This document shows, piece by piece, positions 1-8,830 of a stretch of DNA of 64,000 nucleotides. The stretch is from NCBI GenBank assembly GCA_900455085.1, contig UGTZ01000001.1, positions 3,192,501 to 3,256,500 of the forward strand, given 5' to 3'. Under the pieces are notes generated by a model. That model was not told the DNA's origin, searched no databases, and saw only the letters and a list, made by a program, of their open reading frames with translations. The DNA comes from Providencia rettgeri (lineage in GTDB: Bacteria > Pseudomonadota > Gammaproteobacteria > Enterobacterales > Enterobacteriaceae). The translations under genes and the position numbers were made by a program. The first letter of the stretch is position 1. The number at the start of each line of letters is the position of its first letter.

Positions 1-1113
1 CACAATCGCCAGTGATAATTTCGGGGCGATTGGCAAACCAATGGCACATAACCCAAGAGCGGCTCCCCCGGTCATTTGTACAAAACCCACTAAGGCAGAT
101 GCGGTACCCGCTTCATTACCAAAGGGTTCTAAAGCATAACTGGTTGCCGTTCCCATCATAAAGGCCAGCCCTGTACAAGCACAGGCGACAGGTAACATAT
201 AGACTAACCAATGGCTTTGTATTTCTACCGGCAATACGACAAAACCTAGCAATAATCCTAAGCAACCAAATGCCATCATTAAACTACCCACTAATAAACA
301 GGTTGGTCGCCCTATTTTATGAATAAAATAATTAGCAATATAACTGGCAAACATGATCCAAAAACCATTAATGCCGAATACAATAGAAAATGCTAGCGGA
401 GATAACCGCGCATCCCCCATCAGCACTGTTGGTGCAAGTGACACATAAGTTAATGCCATCCCCATCGTGCCTGCATTCACTAAGGCAAAAATAATAAATT
501 GATGATTTCCCAAAATTCGCCAATAGGTTTTCAGCGGAATAACCTTTGCTTTAGGTAAATTAACTGGGCGTGTTTCCGGTAAAAAAGCAACAATTAGCAC
601 TAATATAACCAACGCATACAAAGCAAGAAACCAAAACGGTGCCCGCCAGCCCCATGCCTCTGCCAGCAAACCTCCAAGTAGCGGAGCTAATGCTGGAACA
701 ATATTTAATGTTCCATTTAAGAAACCAAAAGCGCGAGCGGCTTCCGTACCATTCATCCGGTCACGTACACAACTAAATGCCACTACCGAAGTACAACAAA
801 CCGCAACACCTTGCAATAAACGTGATGCAATAAATACAGTAGGTGTTGTTGCTACAATAGCAACACCTGCACCAATGATATATAACAGCATACCCGCAAT
901 CGCGACAGGTTTTCGTCCATATCTATCGACTAATGGGCCCGAAATCAATTGCCCTAGCCCCAGAACAAGAATGAACAGTGCTATCGTTGACTGGATCACC
1001 GACTCACTGCTACCTAAATCCTTCGCAATATCAGGTATTGTTGGTAAATATAAATCAATCCCTAATGGACCAAGTAAGACTAATAAAAGTAATAAGATAA
1101 GAAAATTACGCAT
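1..1113 (-). CDS. Bcr/CflA-type MFS drug efflux transporter (3' end outside window)
   Basis: Reading the minus strand from the ATG at 1113 gives an uninterrupted, strongly hydrophobic protein that runs off the left edge, so the C-terminus is missing. It starts MRNFLILLLLLVLLGPLG, continues with a D-LYLPTIP segment typical of the Bcr/CflA drug:proton antiporters, and has the MFS loop 2-3 signature GPLVDRYGRKP near residue 60. At least ten membrane segments are visible. The family exports small hydrophobic drugs such as bicyclomycin or chloramphenicol across the inner membrane using the proton gradient. The substrate cannot be read from sequence, so no symbol is given. It converges on nothing and lies downstream of gnd on the same strand, behind a terminator. 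Confidence 0.85.
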   Translation of the reverse strand, partial: MRNFLILLLLLVLLGPLGIDLYLPTIPDIAKDLGSSESVIQSTIALFILVLGLGQLISGPLVDRYGRKPVAIAGMLLYIIGAGVAIVATTPTVFIASRLLQGVAVCCTSVVAFSCVRDRMNGTEAARAFGFLNGTLNIVPALAPLLGGLLAEAWGWRAPFWFLALYALVILVLIVAFLPETRPVNLPKAKVIPLKTYWRILGNHQFIIFALVNAGTMGMALTYVSLAPTVLMGDARLSPLAFSIVFGINGFWIMFASYIANYFIHKIGRPTCLLVGSLMMAFGCLGLLLGFVVLPVEIQSHWLVYMLPVACACTGLAFMMGTATSYALEPFGNEAGTASALVGFVQMTGGAALGLCAIGLPIAPKLSLAIV

Positions 1114-1194
1114 AAACCATGCCTAGACTCGATAAAATGTAATTTAGAAAATACTCATTGTTATAAATTAAACATTTTACGGTGCTTAAAAGTC

Positions 1195-1218
1195 AAAAAA
1201 GGCGCTAAACTTAGCGCC
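1195..1218 (-). terminator. Rho-independent terminator of gnd
   Basis: A perfect 8-bp stem (GGCGCTAA / TTAGCGCC, 1201-1218) is followed on the minus strand by a run of six T. It begins about 30 bp after the gnd stop codon. Confidence 0.85.
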
Positions 1219-1249
1219 TTTCATGTCATCAACAATCAATGATGACGGG

Positions 1250-2656
1250 TTATTCCATCCATTCAGTATGGAAAACACCGTCTTTATCAGTACGCTTATA
1301 AGTGTGAGCACCGAAGTAGTCGCGCTGCGCTTGGATTAAGTTTGCAGGCAATACCGCTGAACGGTAGCTATCATAATAAGAAATAGCAGCTGAGAATGTT
1401 GGTGTTGGGATACCATTTTGTACACCATAGCACACCACATCACGCAGTGCTTGCTGGTATTCGTCAGCAATTTGTTTAAAGTATGGCGCTAACAACAAGT
1501 TGGCAATTTTTGCATCTTGGTTATACGCATCGGTGATTTTTTGTAGGAACTGCGCACGAATGATACAGCCTGCACGGAATATTTTTGCGATTTCACCGTA
1601 GTTTAAATCCCAATTATATTCTTCTGATGCCGCTTTCAGCTGTTGGAAGCCTTGTGCATAAGACACAATTTTACCTAAATACAGTGCGCGGCGAACTTTT
1701 TCAATAAACTCTTTTTTATCGCCTTCAACCGCTTTCAGTACTGGACCTGTTAATACTTTAGAAGCTGCAACACGCTGATCTTTTAAGAAAGAAATATAAC
1801 GTGCAAATACAGATTCAGTAATTAACGTCAGAGGGATACCTAAATCCAGCGCACTCTGGCTAGTCCATTTACCAGTACCTTTATTAGCCGCTTCATCAAG
1901 AATCACGTCAACCAGATATTTACCATCTTCATCTTTTTTCTTGAAGATATCTGCTGTGATTTCAATTAAATAGCTACTCAGTTCACCTTTGTTCCACTCA
2001 GCAAAGATGCCAGCTAATTCTTCGTTGCTCAGATTCAATGAACCTTTTAATAATGAATAGGCTTCTGCGATTAATTGCATATCACCGTATTCAATACCGT
2101 TGTGAACCATTTTAACATAGTGGCCCGCACCATCTGCACCAATATAGGTCACACAAGGTTCGCCTTCTGCTTGTGCTGCAATTTCTTTTAAGATTGGTGC
2201 AACTAACTCATAAGCTTCTTTCTGACCACCAGGCATAATTGAAGGACCTTTTAATGCGCCTTCTTCACCACCTGAAACACCAGTACCGATGAAATTAAAA
2301 CCTTGCTCAGATAATTCACGATTACGACGGATAGTGTCAGTAAATAAGGTATTACCACCGTCAATTAAGATATCCCCTTTGTCCAGATGAGGAGTCAGCG
2401 AGGCAATTGTTTTGTCCGTTGCTTCACCCGCTTTTACCATCAACAAGATGCGGCGAGGTTTTTCCAGAGAGTCAACAAACTCTTCAATTGTATAGTTGGG
2501 AACTAATTTTTTCCCTGGATTTTCGGCAATCACTTCATCTGTTTTATCTTTAGAACGATTAAAGATAGACACTGAGTAACCACGGCTTTCAATGTTGAGC
2601 GCAAGGTTACGCCCCATGACTGCCATTCCGACAACACCAATCTGCTGCTTTGACAT
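1250..2656 (-). CDS. gnd: 6-phosphogluconate dehydrogenase, decarboxylating
   Basis: This cytosolic enzyme of the oxidative pentose phosphate pathway converts 6-phosphogluconate and NADP+ to ribulose 5-phosphate, CO2 and NADPH. The 468-aa product matches the length of E. coli Gnd. The N-terminus carries the dinucleotide-binding motif GVVGMAVMGRNLA. The substrate-site segments HNGIEYGDMQ and NKGTGKWTSQSA are intact. A longer open frame begins at 2683, but the ATG at 2656 (protein MSKQQIG) has an AGGAG at the right spacing and fits the family start. Upstream it faces yegH across about 240 bp that must hold both promoters. Confidence 0.97.
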   Translation of the reverse strand: MSKQQIGVVGMAVMGRNLALNIESRGYSVSIFNRSKDKTDEVIAENPGKKLVPNYTIEEFVDSLEKPRRILLMVKAGEATDKTIASLTPHLDKGDILIDGGNTLFTDTIRRNRELSEQGFNFIGTGVSGGEEGALKGPSIMPGGQKEAYELVAPILKEIAAQAEGEPCVTYIGADGAGHYVKMVHNGIEYGDMQLIAEAYSLLKGSLNLSNEELAGIFAEWNKGELSSYLIEITADIFKKKDEDGKYLVDVILDEAANKGTGKWTSQSALDLGIPLTLITESVFARYISFLKDQRVAASKVLTGPVLKAVEGDKKEFIEKVRRALYLGKIVSYAQGFQQLKAASEEYNWDLNYGEIAKIFRAGCIIRAQFLQKITDAYNQDAKIANLLLAPYFKQIADEYQQALRDVVCYGVQNGIPTPTFSAAISYYDSYRSAVLPANLIQAQRDYFGAHTYKRTDKDGVFHTEWME

Positions 2657-2898
2657 GAACAACTCCTGTCTGATTAGGACCAAGTCAGCCTCGACCGTGC
2701 TGACATTCTGTTAACGGGATCACATATTAACCTAGGATTGTGTTGCATGGTAGTTATTGATGCAATCGATGACGTATACAAGGCCATTTTTGTCAAGAAT
2801 TGTCCAACTAACGTTATTTTTTATTGATATTTCGTTCAACAAACCGCATTATTCACTCGTCGGTATAAGCCGTCATATCAGAAGGTAAAACAAACTGT

Positions 2899-4482
2899 AT
2901 GGAATGGATCGCAGATCCTTCGATTTGGGCGGGCCTCGCTACCCTTATCGTTCTAGAAATCGTTCTTGGTATTGATAACCTCGTCTTCATCGCCATTCTG
3001 GCCGATAAGCTCCCGCCAAAGCTGCGTGATAGAGCCCGTGTAACTGGACTTTTATTAGCCCTGATTATGCGTATTGTGCTTCTATTTAGCCTGTCATGGC
3101 TCATTACCCTCACGAAACCGATATTAACCCTCTTTGATCACGCCTTTAGTGCTCGAGACCTAATTATGTTGGTGGGTGGTTTATTCCTCTTGTTTAAAGC
3201 CACAATGGAGCTAAACGAGCGGTTGGAGGGGAAAGACGAACACACTAATACCCAAAGAAAGACATCGAATTTCTGGGCTGTTGTTGCGCAAATTATTGTT
3301 CTTGATGCCGTGTTTTCACTGGACTCCGTGATCACCGCTGTCGGTATGGTTGACCATATCGGTGTAATGATTGCAGCTGTGACCATTGCAATGGCATTAA
3401 TGATTTGGGCAAGTAAACCGTTAACGAGCTTTGTTAACCAGCACCCAACCATTGTCATACTGTGTTTGAGCTTCTTACTGATGATTGGTTTCAGCTTAGT
3501 TGCCGAAGGGTTTGGCTATGCCATACCGAAAGGTTACTTATACGCTGCAATTGGCTTCTCTATCATGATTGAAGTCCTAAACCAATTTGCCCAATTTAAT
3601 CGACGTAAATTCCTTAAAGGCTCACGTCCACTACGTGAACGTACAGCAGAGGCGGTATTACGCATTCTTAGTGGTAATAACGAACGTGGAGAATTAGACC
3701 CACATACTTCTGATCTTATCGCTGATAATCAATCCGTTTTTGACCCACAAGAGCGTTTAATGATTGCTCGAGTGCTCGGTATGGCACAACGTAACGTAGA
3801 AAGCATTATGACTTCACGCCATGATGTGGATTACCTCGACATTAATAAATCATCTTCAGATTTACTGCAATTAATGGAGAAAAACCCACACTCGCGTTTA
3901 GTGGTCATTGATGAAACTATCAGCGATGAACCTGTTGGGGTAGTACATGTAATGGATTTGGTTAAACAGCAATTAAAAGGCCAGCCATTAAACTTACGTG
4001 CATTGATTACCCAACCATTGATATTCCCAGAAGGGTTGTCTCTGTTAAAAGCGTTAGAGCAGTTTCGTAAGGCGCATACTCACTTTGCCTTTGTTGTGGA
4101 TGAGTTTGGTTCTATCGAAGGTATCGTGACATTGACCGATGTAATGGAAACCATCGCAGGTAACTTGCCGGTTGGTGATGAAGAAAATGACTCTCGCCAC
4201 GACATTCAAAAACTGGATGATGGTACTTGGATTGCCAACGGCTTTATGCCACTTGAAGACCTGATCATGTTTATCCCTATGGAATTAGACGATAAACGTG
4301 AGTATGAAACGATTGCGGGTCTTTTAATGGAACACTTACAACGTGTTCCTGAAGTGGGTGAACAAGTGACAATTAACGGTTGTATATTCCAACCTCTTGA
4401 GGTTAACAGCCACCGAGTCAATAAAGTGTTAATCACCCCACCAGCCCCTGAGGGGGATGGATATGAATTTGAAGATGACTAA
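2899..4482 (+). CDS. yegH: TerC/CBS/CorC-domain inner membrane protein
   Basis: The 527-aa product has the same length and architecture as E. coli YegH. An N-terminal TerC-type membrane domain (about 1-235) carries two related acidic motifs, GIDNLVF near residue 24 and LDAVFSLDSV near 135. It is followed by a CBS pair (about 300-430) and a C-terminal CorC/HlyC-type domain (about 440-525). TerC-type proteins are linked to metal-ion export or loading, but the substrate of YegH itself is unknown. The gene is next to asmA in E. coli; here one extra gene (4666-5331) sits between them. A terminator follows directly. Confidence 0.93.
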   Translation: MEWIADPSIWAGLATLIVLEIVLGIDNLVFIAILADKLPPKLRDRARVTGLLLALIMRIVLLFSLSWLITLTKPILTLFDHAFSARDLIMLVGGLFLLFKATMELNERLEGKDEHTNTQRKTSNFWAVVAQIIVLDAVFSLDSVITAVGMVDHIGVMIAAVTIAMALMIWASKPLTSFVNQHPTIVILCLSFLLMIGFSLVAEGFGYAIPKGYLYAAIGFSIMIEVLNQFAQFNRRKFLKGSRPLRERTAEAVLRILSGNNERGELDPHTSDLIADNQSVFDPQERLMIARVLGMAQRNVESIMTSRHDVDYLDINKSSSDLLQLMEKNPHSRLVVIDETISDEPVGVVHVMDLVKQQLKGQPLNLRALITQPLIFPEGLSLLKALEQFRKAHTHFAFVVDEFGSIEGIVTLTDVMETIAGNLPVGDEENDSRHDIQKLDDGTWIANGFMPLEDLIMFIPMELDDKREYETIAGLLMEHLQRVPEVGEQVTINGCIFQPLEVNSHRVNKVLITPPAPEGDGYEFEDD

Positions 4483-4503
4483 CCTTTAATGCTAATACAA
4501 GAA

Positions 4504-4530
4504 TGCCGACCTCTGTGTCGGTATTTTTTT
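4504..4530 (+). terminator. Rho-independent terminator of yegH
   Basis: A GCCGAC / GTCGGT stem with a 6-nt loop is followed by seven T, 20 bp after the yegH stop. Confidence 0.85.
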
Positions 4531-4665
4531 GTCTTAATTTTAGTGAAAATGGCGATTTAATCGCTTAAATAAAAAACCGACATCGTTTTTTAAAAGAAAT
4601 AAACATTGAAAAACTGAATAATTCATAGCAATTAAATACACCCAAACTCTAATAAAGGTCATGCT

Positions 4666-5331
4666 ATGCGAGTAAATACCCAGCCTCTAAATGTAAATAC
4701 ATTAAAAACATCAAATATTAATAAAAGTGCTGATAAATCACCAGGAAAAATTGCAGTTACAGCAAGTCGCATTCAAAATAATGCGGAGCAATGCCCAGTA
4801 ACCTCTAAAAAGAAAGTCTGCTTTTCAGACGTCAGCCAAATGAAAGAGTTTTCTAGTAAAGACGCTCACATTGAAGTTTCAAAAAACCAGTCTATTAGTA
4901 CTCTCACTAAAACAGATGAAAAAACCGTACACAATCAAGATATTAAAAAATTGAGAAATGAAATATCTAAGAATTTATCAACAATCGCAAAAAAAATAAA
5001 AAGTATCGGCACCTCAGATGGACGAGGATGTAAGGTCATCTTATCTAAAAATACAATGACTACATTGAATAATCAGCTCTCAAAATTAAAAGATAACATT
5101 CAAAGCTATAAGAAAGATTTAGAACGTTCAACTTATCAACACAATAGTAATAAAGAAAAAACACTCAATAAATTAGAAGATAAACTAACTAATGCAACCG
5201 CAGCGTTTCAAAGAGGCCAAGACAAAAATGACTTTTTATCTGGAGACTATGCGATTGATAAAACGTCAAGGACCTCTGCAGATAAACTGCAAAGGCGAAA
5301 AGATTATGGTCTCGGAAATGGCTACTATTGA
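4666..5331 (+). CDS. Hypothetical 221-aa protein, effector-like composition, unknown function
   Basis: I do not recognise this protein. It is rich in Lys, Ser, Asn and Thr, with no signal peptide or membrane segment. The first 40 residues are polar and probably disordered (MRVNTQPLNVNTLKTSNINK). Residues 48-62 read KKKVCFSDVSQMKEF, which contains a K-V-x-F pattern like the eukaryotic PP1-docking motif. Residues about 95-175 look like helical coiled-coil. The ATG has an AAGG 7-8 nt upstream. The gene is inserted between yegH and asmA, which adjoin in E. coli, and is AT-richer than both. Its stop codon overlaps the start of a 64-bp dispersed repeat. A secreted effector is a hypothesis only. Confidence 0.6.
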   Translation: MRVNTQPLNVNTLKTSNINKSADKSPGKIAVTASRIQNNAEQCPVTSKKKVCFSDVSQMKEFSSKDAHIEVSKNQSISTLTKTDEKTVHNQDIKKLRNEISKNLSTIAKKIKSIGTSDGRGCKVILSKNTMTTLNNQLSKLKDNIQSYKKDLERSTYQHNSNKEKTLNKLEDKLTNATAAFQRGQDKNDFLSGDYAIDKTSRTSADKLQRRKDYGLGNGYY

Positions 5332-5393
5332 TTTTCGGCTGATAACACAAAGCGGGAAAAACTACGCTTTTATCCCGCTTTGCCAACAACCTC
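5330..5393 (-). repeat. 64-bp dispersed palindromic repeat, copy 1
   Basis: This segment matches the reverse complement of 22999-23062 at 62 of 64 positions. Inside it is a perfect 10-bp stem, CAAAGCGGGA (5348-5357) with TCCCGCTTTG (5373-5382), around a 15-nt loop. It starts within the stop codon of the upstream gene. Size and structure suggest a REP- or MITE-like non-coding element; I cannot assign it to a named family. Confidence 0.85.
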
Positions 5394-5415
5394 AAACGCC
5401 CATTTAAGGGCGTTT
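5394..5415. terminator. Hairpin between convergent genes
   Basis: AAACGCCC / GGGCGTTT forms an 8-bp stem with a 6-nt loop between the convergent 221-aa gene and asmA. T-tracts are short on both sides, so it may act weakly in both directions. Confidence 0.6.
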
Positions 5416-5422
5416 TGTTGTC

Positions 5423-7261
5423 TTAAAGGGCATTCAATAAATCGTTGAGCCCTTTATTTTCTTCTTTCTTTAAAAAATTACCAAGGGCTTCTTTAGCTTG
5501 TGTACGTAACTCACTACGCAGTAATTTTTCAACATCTAATTGGTATTTCAAATTATGCCAATTACCATAAATTCGCAGTGGAATGGTCATAGCTTGCAAT
5601 TGTTGAACTAAACGTGAATCCCCACCCCAGCCATTCGCAATATTAACCCCTAAATTGACATCAATGGTTTCATTAGGGATATTCATACGACCTTGCCCAC
5701 TGATGTTAACTAAGGATGACATCGCATTCATAGAGGAAATGTTCAACGTACCTTTATTCAATTTACCTGCCACCGTGAAGGAATCAACCTCAGTGACGTT
5801 CCCCGTATTCACGGGCGCATTAATTTTATTCGTTACTCTGGAAACCGATTGCTGAATTAATAACGGAATATTCAACCCCTGTAGTTTGGCATTTCTTAAC
5901 TCAAAATTAACAGGCCCTTGCCACTGGTTTTTTACTGCATTGTCATCATAACCCACACCAGATAACGCCGCATTTAACGAAATTATTCCACTTAATTTTT
6001 GTGGCATATCGAAGGCTTTTAATAGCGGTGTTAAGTCGATATTTTTTAAATCTGGCTTTGCTGAAACATAAGTAGGAGTTGAACTATAATTAAATGTCAC
6101 CGGTAATGAAAAATCACCACCAAATGCCTTACCTTGTAGTTTTGAAACAGTTAAACGAGGTGTTTGGTTTTGTGCCTCAAAAACTACGTCACTAACCGTC
6201 ATTCCACGATAGATTAACTGGTTAATGGCTAAATTGATATTGGCCGAAAATGCCTGCAAGCCTGATAAATCATACTGTTGAGGATTTGCACCAGAAATAA
6301 CTGGTTTAACACCGACACGGTTATTATTCGTCTCTGATTCTACACGGGTACTGGCAGGCGCTGTTCCTAATAGATTATCTAAATCTAATTTCTCGGCGAC
6401 TAAATTAACCCTAATTTCTGGGGTATTCGTTAATTGGATACTGCCATTACCTGATAGGCCACTTTCGTTAGCTGTTATTAACAAATTGCTTAAACTCGCA
6501 CTTTCCACTTTCCCTTTGGTATATAGGAAATCACTTGTTATTTGCCCTTCAATTCCACTTTCAGGTAAATCAACACCACTCAATTTATAGTCAAACTGAG
6601 TTAATTTGCCACTAATCCTTTGATTAATATCTGATAAATCGATATCTGCGCGTAGATTAAATACAAACTCTTGTTGGTTTTTATTTAGATTTCCACTGAA
6701 TTTAACTGCGACCTGTTTTTTATCACTTTTCTTCAGTGATAAATCAATGTTGCGCAGGTTAAATTCATCTTTAGCAGTTTGCCAAATAACTAAGCTATTA
6801 GAAATATTAATTTTTTCTATATCTAATAACCAGTCATTTTTCTCTTGTGCAGAGGTTGATGTTGGCACACCACCAGGCGCTACAGGGGCGTTACGGTGAG
6901 TTTGGATTTCGCTATCGGGTGTCTTGCGGATAACAGCACCATCAATAACAATTTGCTCAACAGAGAGTTTATGGGAAATGAGAGGCCATAATTCAACATC
7001 TAAGCGCATATTATCTGCACTTAGGATGGGTTTAGCGGCATTCGGTGCAGTAAGGGAAACAGGCCCAGTAATAATGCTTAAGGTTGGCCACACATGCCAA
7101 CGCATATCACCGTTGAATTCAAGTTGATAACCACTTTTTTTCTCTACTTGTTCAACAATATAATGACGGAAATCATTCGGGTTCACTAACATTACAAGTG
7201 TTGTTAACCCTGCAACAATCACCACAAGTAAAATAATCAGTGTCGTCAAAAAACGTTTCAT
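5423..7261 (-). CDS. asmA: AsmA family outer-membrane assembly/lipid homeostasis protein
   Basis: The 612-aa product is close to E. coli AsmA (617 aa). A single N-terminal membrane anchor (about residues 4-28, rich in I, L and V) precedes a long beta-rich periplasmic region of the AsmA/TamB type, ending with a Lys/Glu-rich tail. AsmA-like proteins are bridge-like proteins implicated in moving phospholipids to the outer membrane; asmA was first found through suppressors of OmpF assembly defects. It is followed by dcd in the reverse reading order, as in E. coli (dcd upstream, asmA downstream, same strand). Confidence 0.95.
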   Translation of the reverse strand: MKRFLTTLIILLVVIVAGLTTLVMLVNPNDFRHYIVEQVEKKSGYQLEFNGDMRWHVWPTLSIITGPVSLTAPNAAKPILSADNMRLDVELWPLISHKLSVEQIVIDGAVIRKTPDSEIQTHRNAPVAPGGVPTSTSAQEKNDWLLDIEKINISNSLVIWQTAKDEFNLRNIDLSLKKSDKKQVAVKFSGNLNKNQQEFVFNLRADIDLSDINQRISGKLTQFDYKLSGVDLPESGIEGQITSDFLYTKGKVESASLSNLLITANESGLSGNGSIQLTNTPEIRVNLVAEKLDLDNLLGTAPASTRVESETNNNRVGVKPVISGANPQQYDLSGLQAFSANINLAINQLIYRGMTVSDVVFEAQNQTPRLTVSKLQGKAFGGDFSLPVTFNYSSTPTYVSAKPDLKNIDLTPLLKAFDMPQKLSGIISLNAALSGVGYDDNAVKNQWQGPVNFELRNAKLQGLNIPLLIQQSVSRVTNKINAPVNTGNVTEVDSFTVAGKLNKGTLNISSMNAMSSLVNISGQGRMNIPNETIDVNLGVNIANGWGGDSRLVQQLQAMTIPLRIYGNWHNLKYQLDVEKLLRSELRTQAKEALGNFLKKEENKGLNDLLNAL

Positions 7262-7387
7262 CCTTCCCTCTCTTAAATTCCGCTTGCGCTCGCCACAAAA
7301 ATGAACTCACACCTATCCCTGAAAATGGCGGAAATTACCGGTTTAATCTCCATTAAACACAACAACTTCCGCAAAGTTCACCGGTTA

Positions 7388-7969
7388 TCAGTCTTCACTG
7401 ATACGGCTACCAACAGCACCTTGTTGGTTTTTATATTTAGCATCTTGTCGGCTATTATAAGGGCGATCGGCACGACCAGATAATGGCTCAAAGCTTAATG
7501 CGCCAATCACCATGCCAGGACGCAATGCTAACGGTAATTTACCTGAATTATAAAATTCTAGCACGATTTGCCCATGCCAACCGGGGTCAATTCGATGTGC
7601 TGTTACATGCACCATCAAACCTAATCTCGCTAATGAAGAGCGCCCGTCTAACCAACCAACAAGGTCATCAGGGAGCGTAACAGACTCAAGCGTCACTGCA
7701 AGTGCTAATTCTCCTGGGTGCAGGAAAAATGGCTCATCCTCATCAAGAACAATTTCATCGCTCATGACGCGTTCTAATGCGGCATTAACCTCATCTTTAG
7801 GGCCACTCAGGTCAATAAATGCAGCCGTGTGTCCACGAAAAACACGGAATTGATTTCCTAAACGAACATCTGCAGTTGCACCATTGATTCGTTCAACTGG
7901 TGGGCGTGGGCTAATAACTAATTTACCATCATCCATCCATTGAATAATATCGCGGTCACAAAGACGCAT
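7388..7969 (-). CDS. dcd: dCTP deaminase
   Basis: This enzyme deaminates dCTP to dUTP, feeding dTMP synthesis. The 193-aa length equals E. coli Dcd. The start at 7969 (MRLCDRDI) is preferred over the in-frame ATG at 7987 because it matches the family N-terminus and has a purine-rich GGGGG upstream. The trimeric dUTPase-fold motifs are visible, including WLDGRSSLARLG and the C-terminal segment with RPYNSRQDAKY. It lies between udk and asmA on the same strand, 38 bp after udk. Confidence 0.97.
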   Translation of the reverse strand: MRLCDRDIIQWMDDGKLVISPRPPVERINGATADVRLGNQFRVFRGHTAAFIDLSGPKDEVNAALERVMSDEIVLDEDEPFFLHPGELALAVTLESVTLPDDLVGWLDGRSSLARLGLMVHVTAHRIDPGWHGQIVLEFYNSGKLPLALRPGMVIGALSFEPLSGRADRPYNSRQDAKYKNQQGAVGSRISED

Positions 7970-8007
7970 GGTTGTTTCCCCCTTCATTATTTTAATTTCT
8001 GCGCGGT

Positions 8008-8652
8008 TTAATCTTGACAGAATTCGCCAATTTTCGCTTTCAAGATATCAATCGCTACACGGTTTTTCCCACCGCGAGGAACAATGATATCGGCATATTG
8101 CTTTGATGGCTCAATAAATTGCAAAAACATTGGGCGAACCGTTTTATTATATTGGTCAATAACGGAATCAAGTGTTCTGCCCCTTTCATTTACATCACGT
8201 TTAATACGGCGCATCAAGCAAATATCAAGTGGTGTATCGACAAAAATAGAAAAATCCATTTCACCACGTAAGCGTTTATCTGTTAATAATAAAATACCTT
8301 CAATGATAATGACTTTTTTAGGTTTGAACGTGATGGTTTTTTGTTTACGTGTATGAGCGACATAGTCGTATTGCGGGATTTCTACTGCTTGGCCACTTTT
8401 CAGTGATTTGAGATGTTCATAAAGCAAGCTGTGGTCCATCGAGTTAGGATGGTCATAATTTACTTTAAGACGTTCTTCCATTGGGACATCGGCTTGGTCT
8501 TTATAATAACAATCTTCTGGAATAACACCGATATTATGATCACCGACCTGTTCTCTTAATTCACGGTATAACGTGCTTGCAATTAAGCTTTTGCCAGATG
8601 CAGAGGCTCCCGATATACCTACAATGGTACAGTGATGCGCTATGTCAGTCAT
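8008..8652 (-). CDS. udk: Uridine/cytidine kinase
   Basis: Udk phosphorylates uridine and cytidine to UMP and CMP in pyrimidine salvage. The 214-aa product has the P-loop GISGASASGKS at residues 12-22 and the family motifs YDHPNSMDH and YDYVAHTRK. It is the first gene of a likely udk-dcd-asmA transcription unit. Cytidine deaminase (cdd) in this window acts in the same salvage network. Confidence 0.97.
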   Translation of the reverse strand: MTDIAHHCTIVGISGASASGKSLIASTLYRELREQVGDHNIGVIPEDCYYKDQADVPMEERLKVNYDHPNSMDHSLLYEHLKSLKSGQAVEIPQYDYVAHTRKQKTITFKPKKVIIIEGILLLTDKRLRGEMDFSIFVDTPLDICLMRRIKRDVNERGRTLDSVIDQYNKTVRPMFLQFIEPSKQYADIIVPRGGKNRVAIDILKAKIGEFCQD

Positions 8653-8830
8653 AAAATGATAACCTGGTTAAATATTTAGAAATGAGATACACAACAGAAA
8701 AATGTTATGTTGGCGGAATTATAGGGGGTAATGGCGTGTTGTTCCAGCATACCTCAACAAAGTTCGCTAAAAAAACACCCATTGGATAGGAAATGCCGTA
8801 AATCGGAGCGTACAAAATGTCATTTATACA

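Noticed and set aside
2853..3113. 86-codon minus-strand ORF overlapping yegH
   Set aside because: It is a shadow of the yegH coding strand, with an Arg/Ser-rich composition typical of antisense frames.
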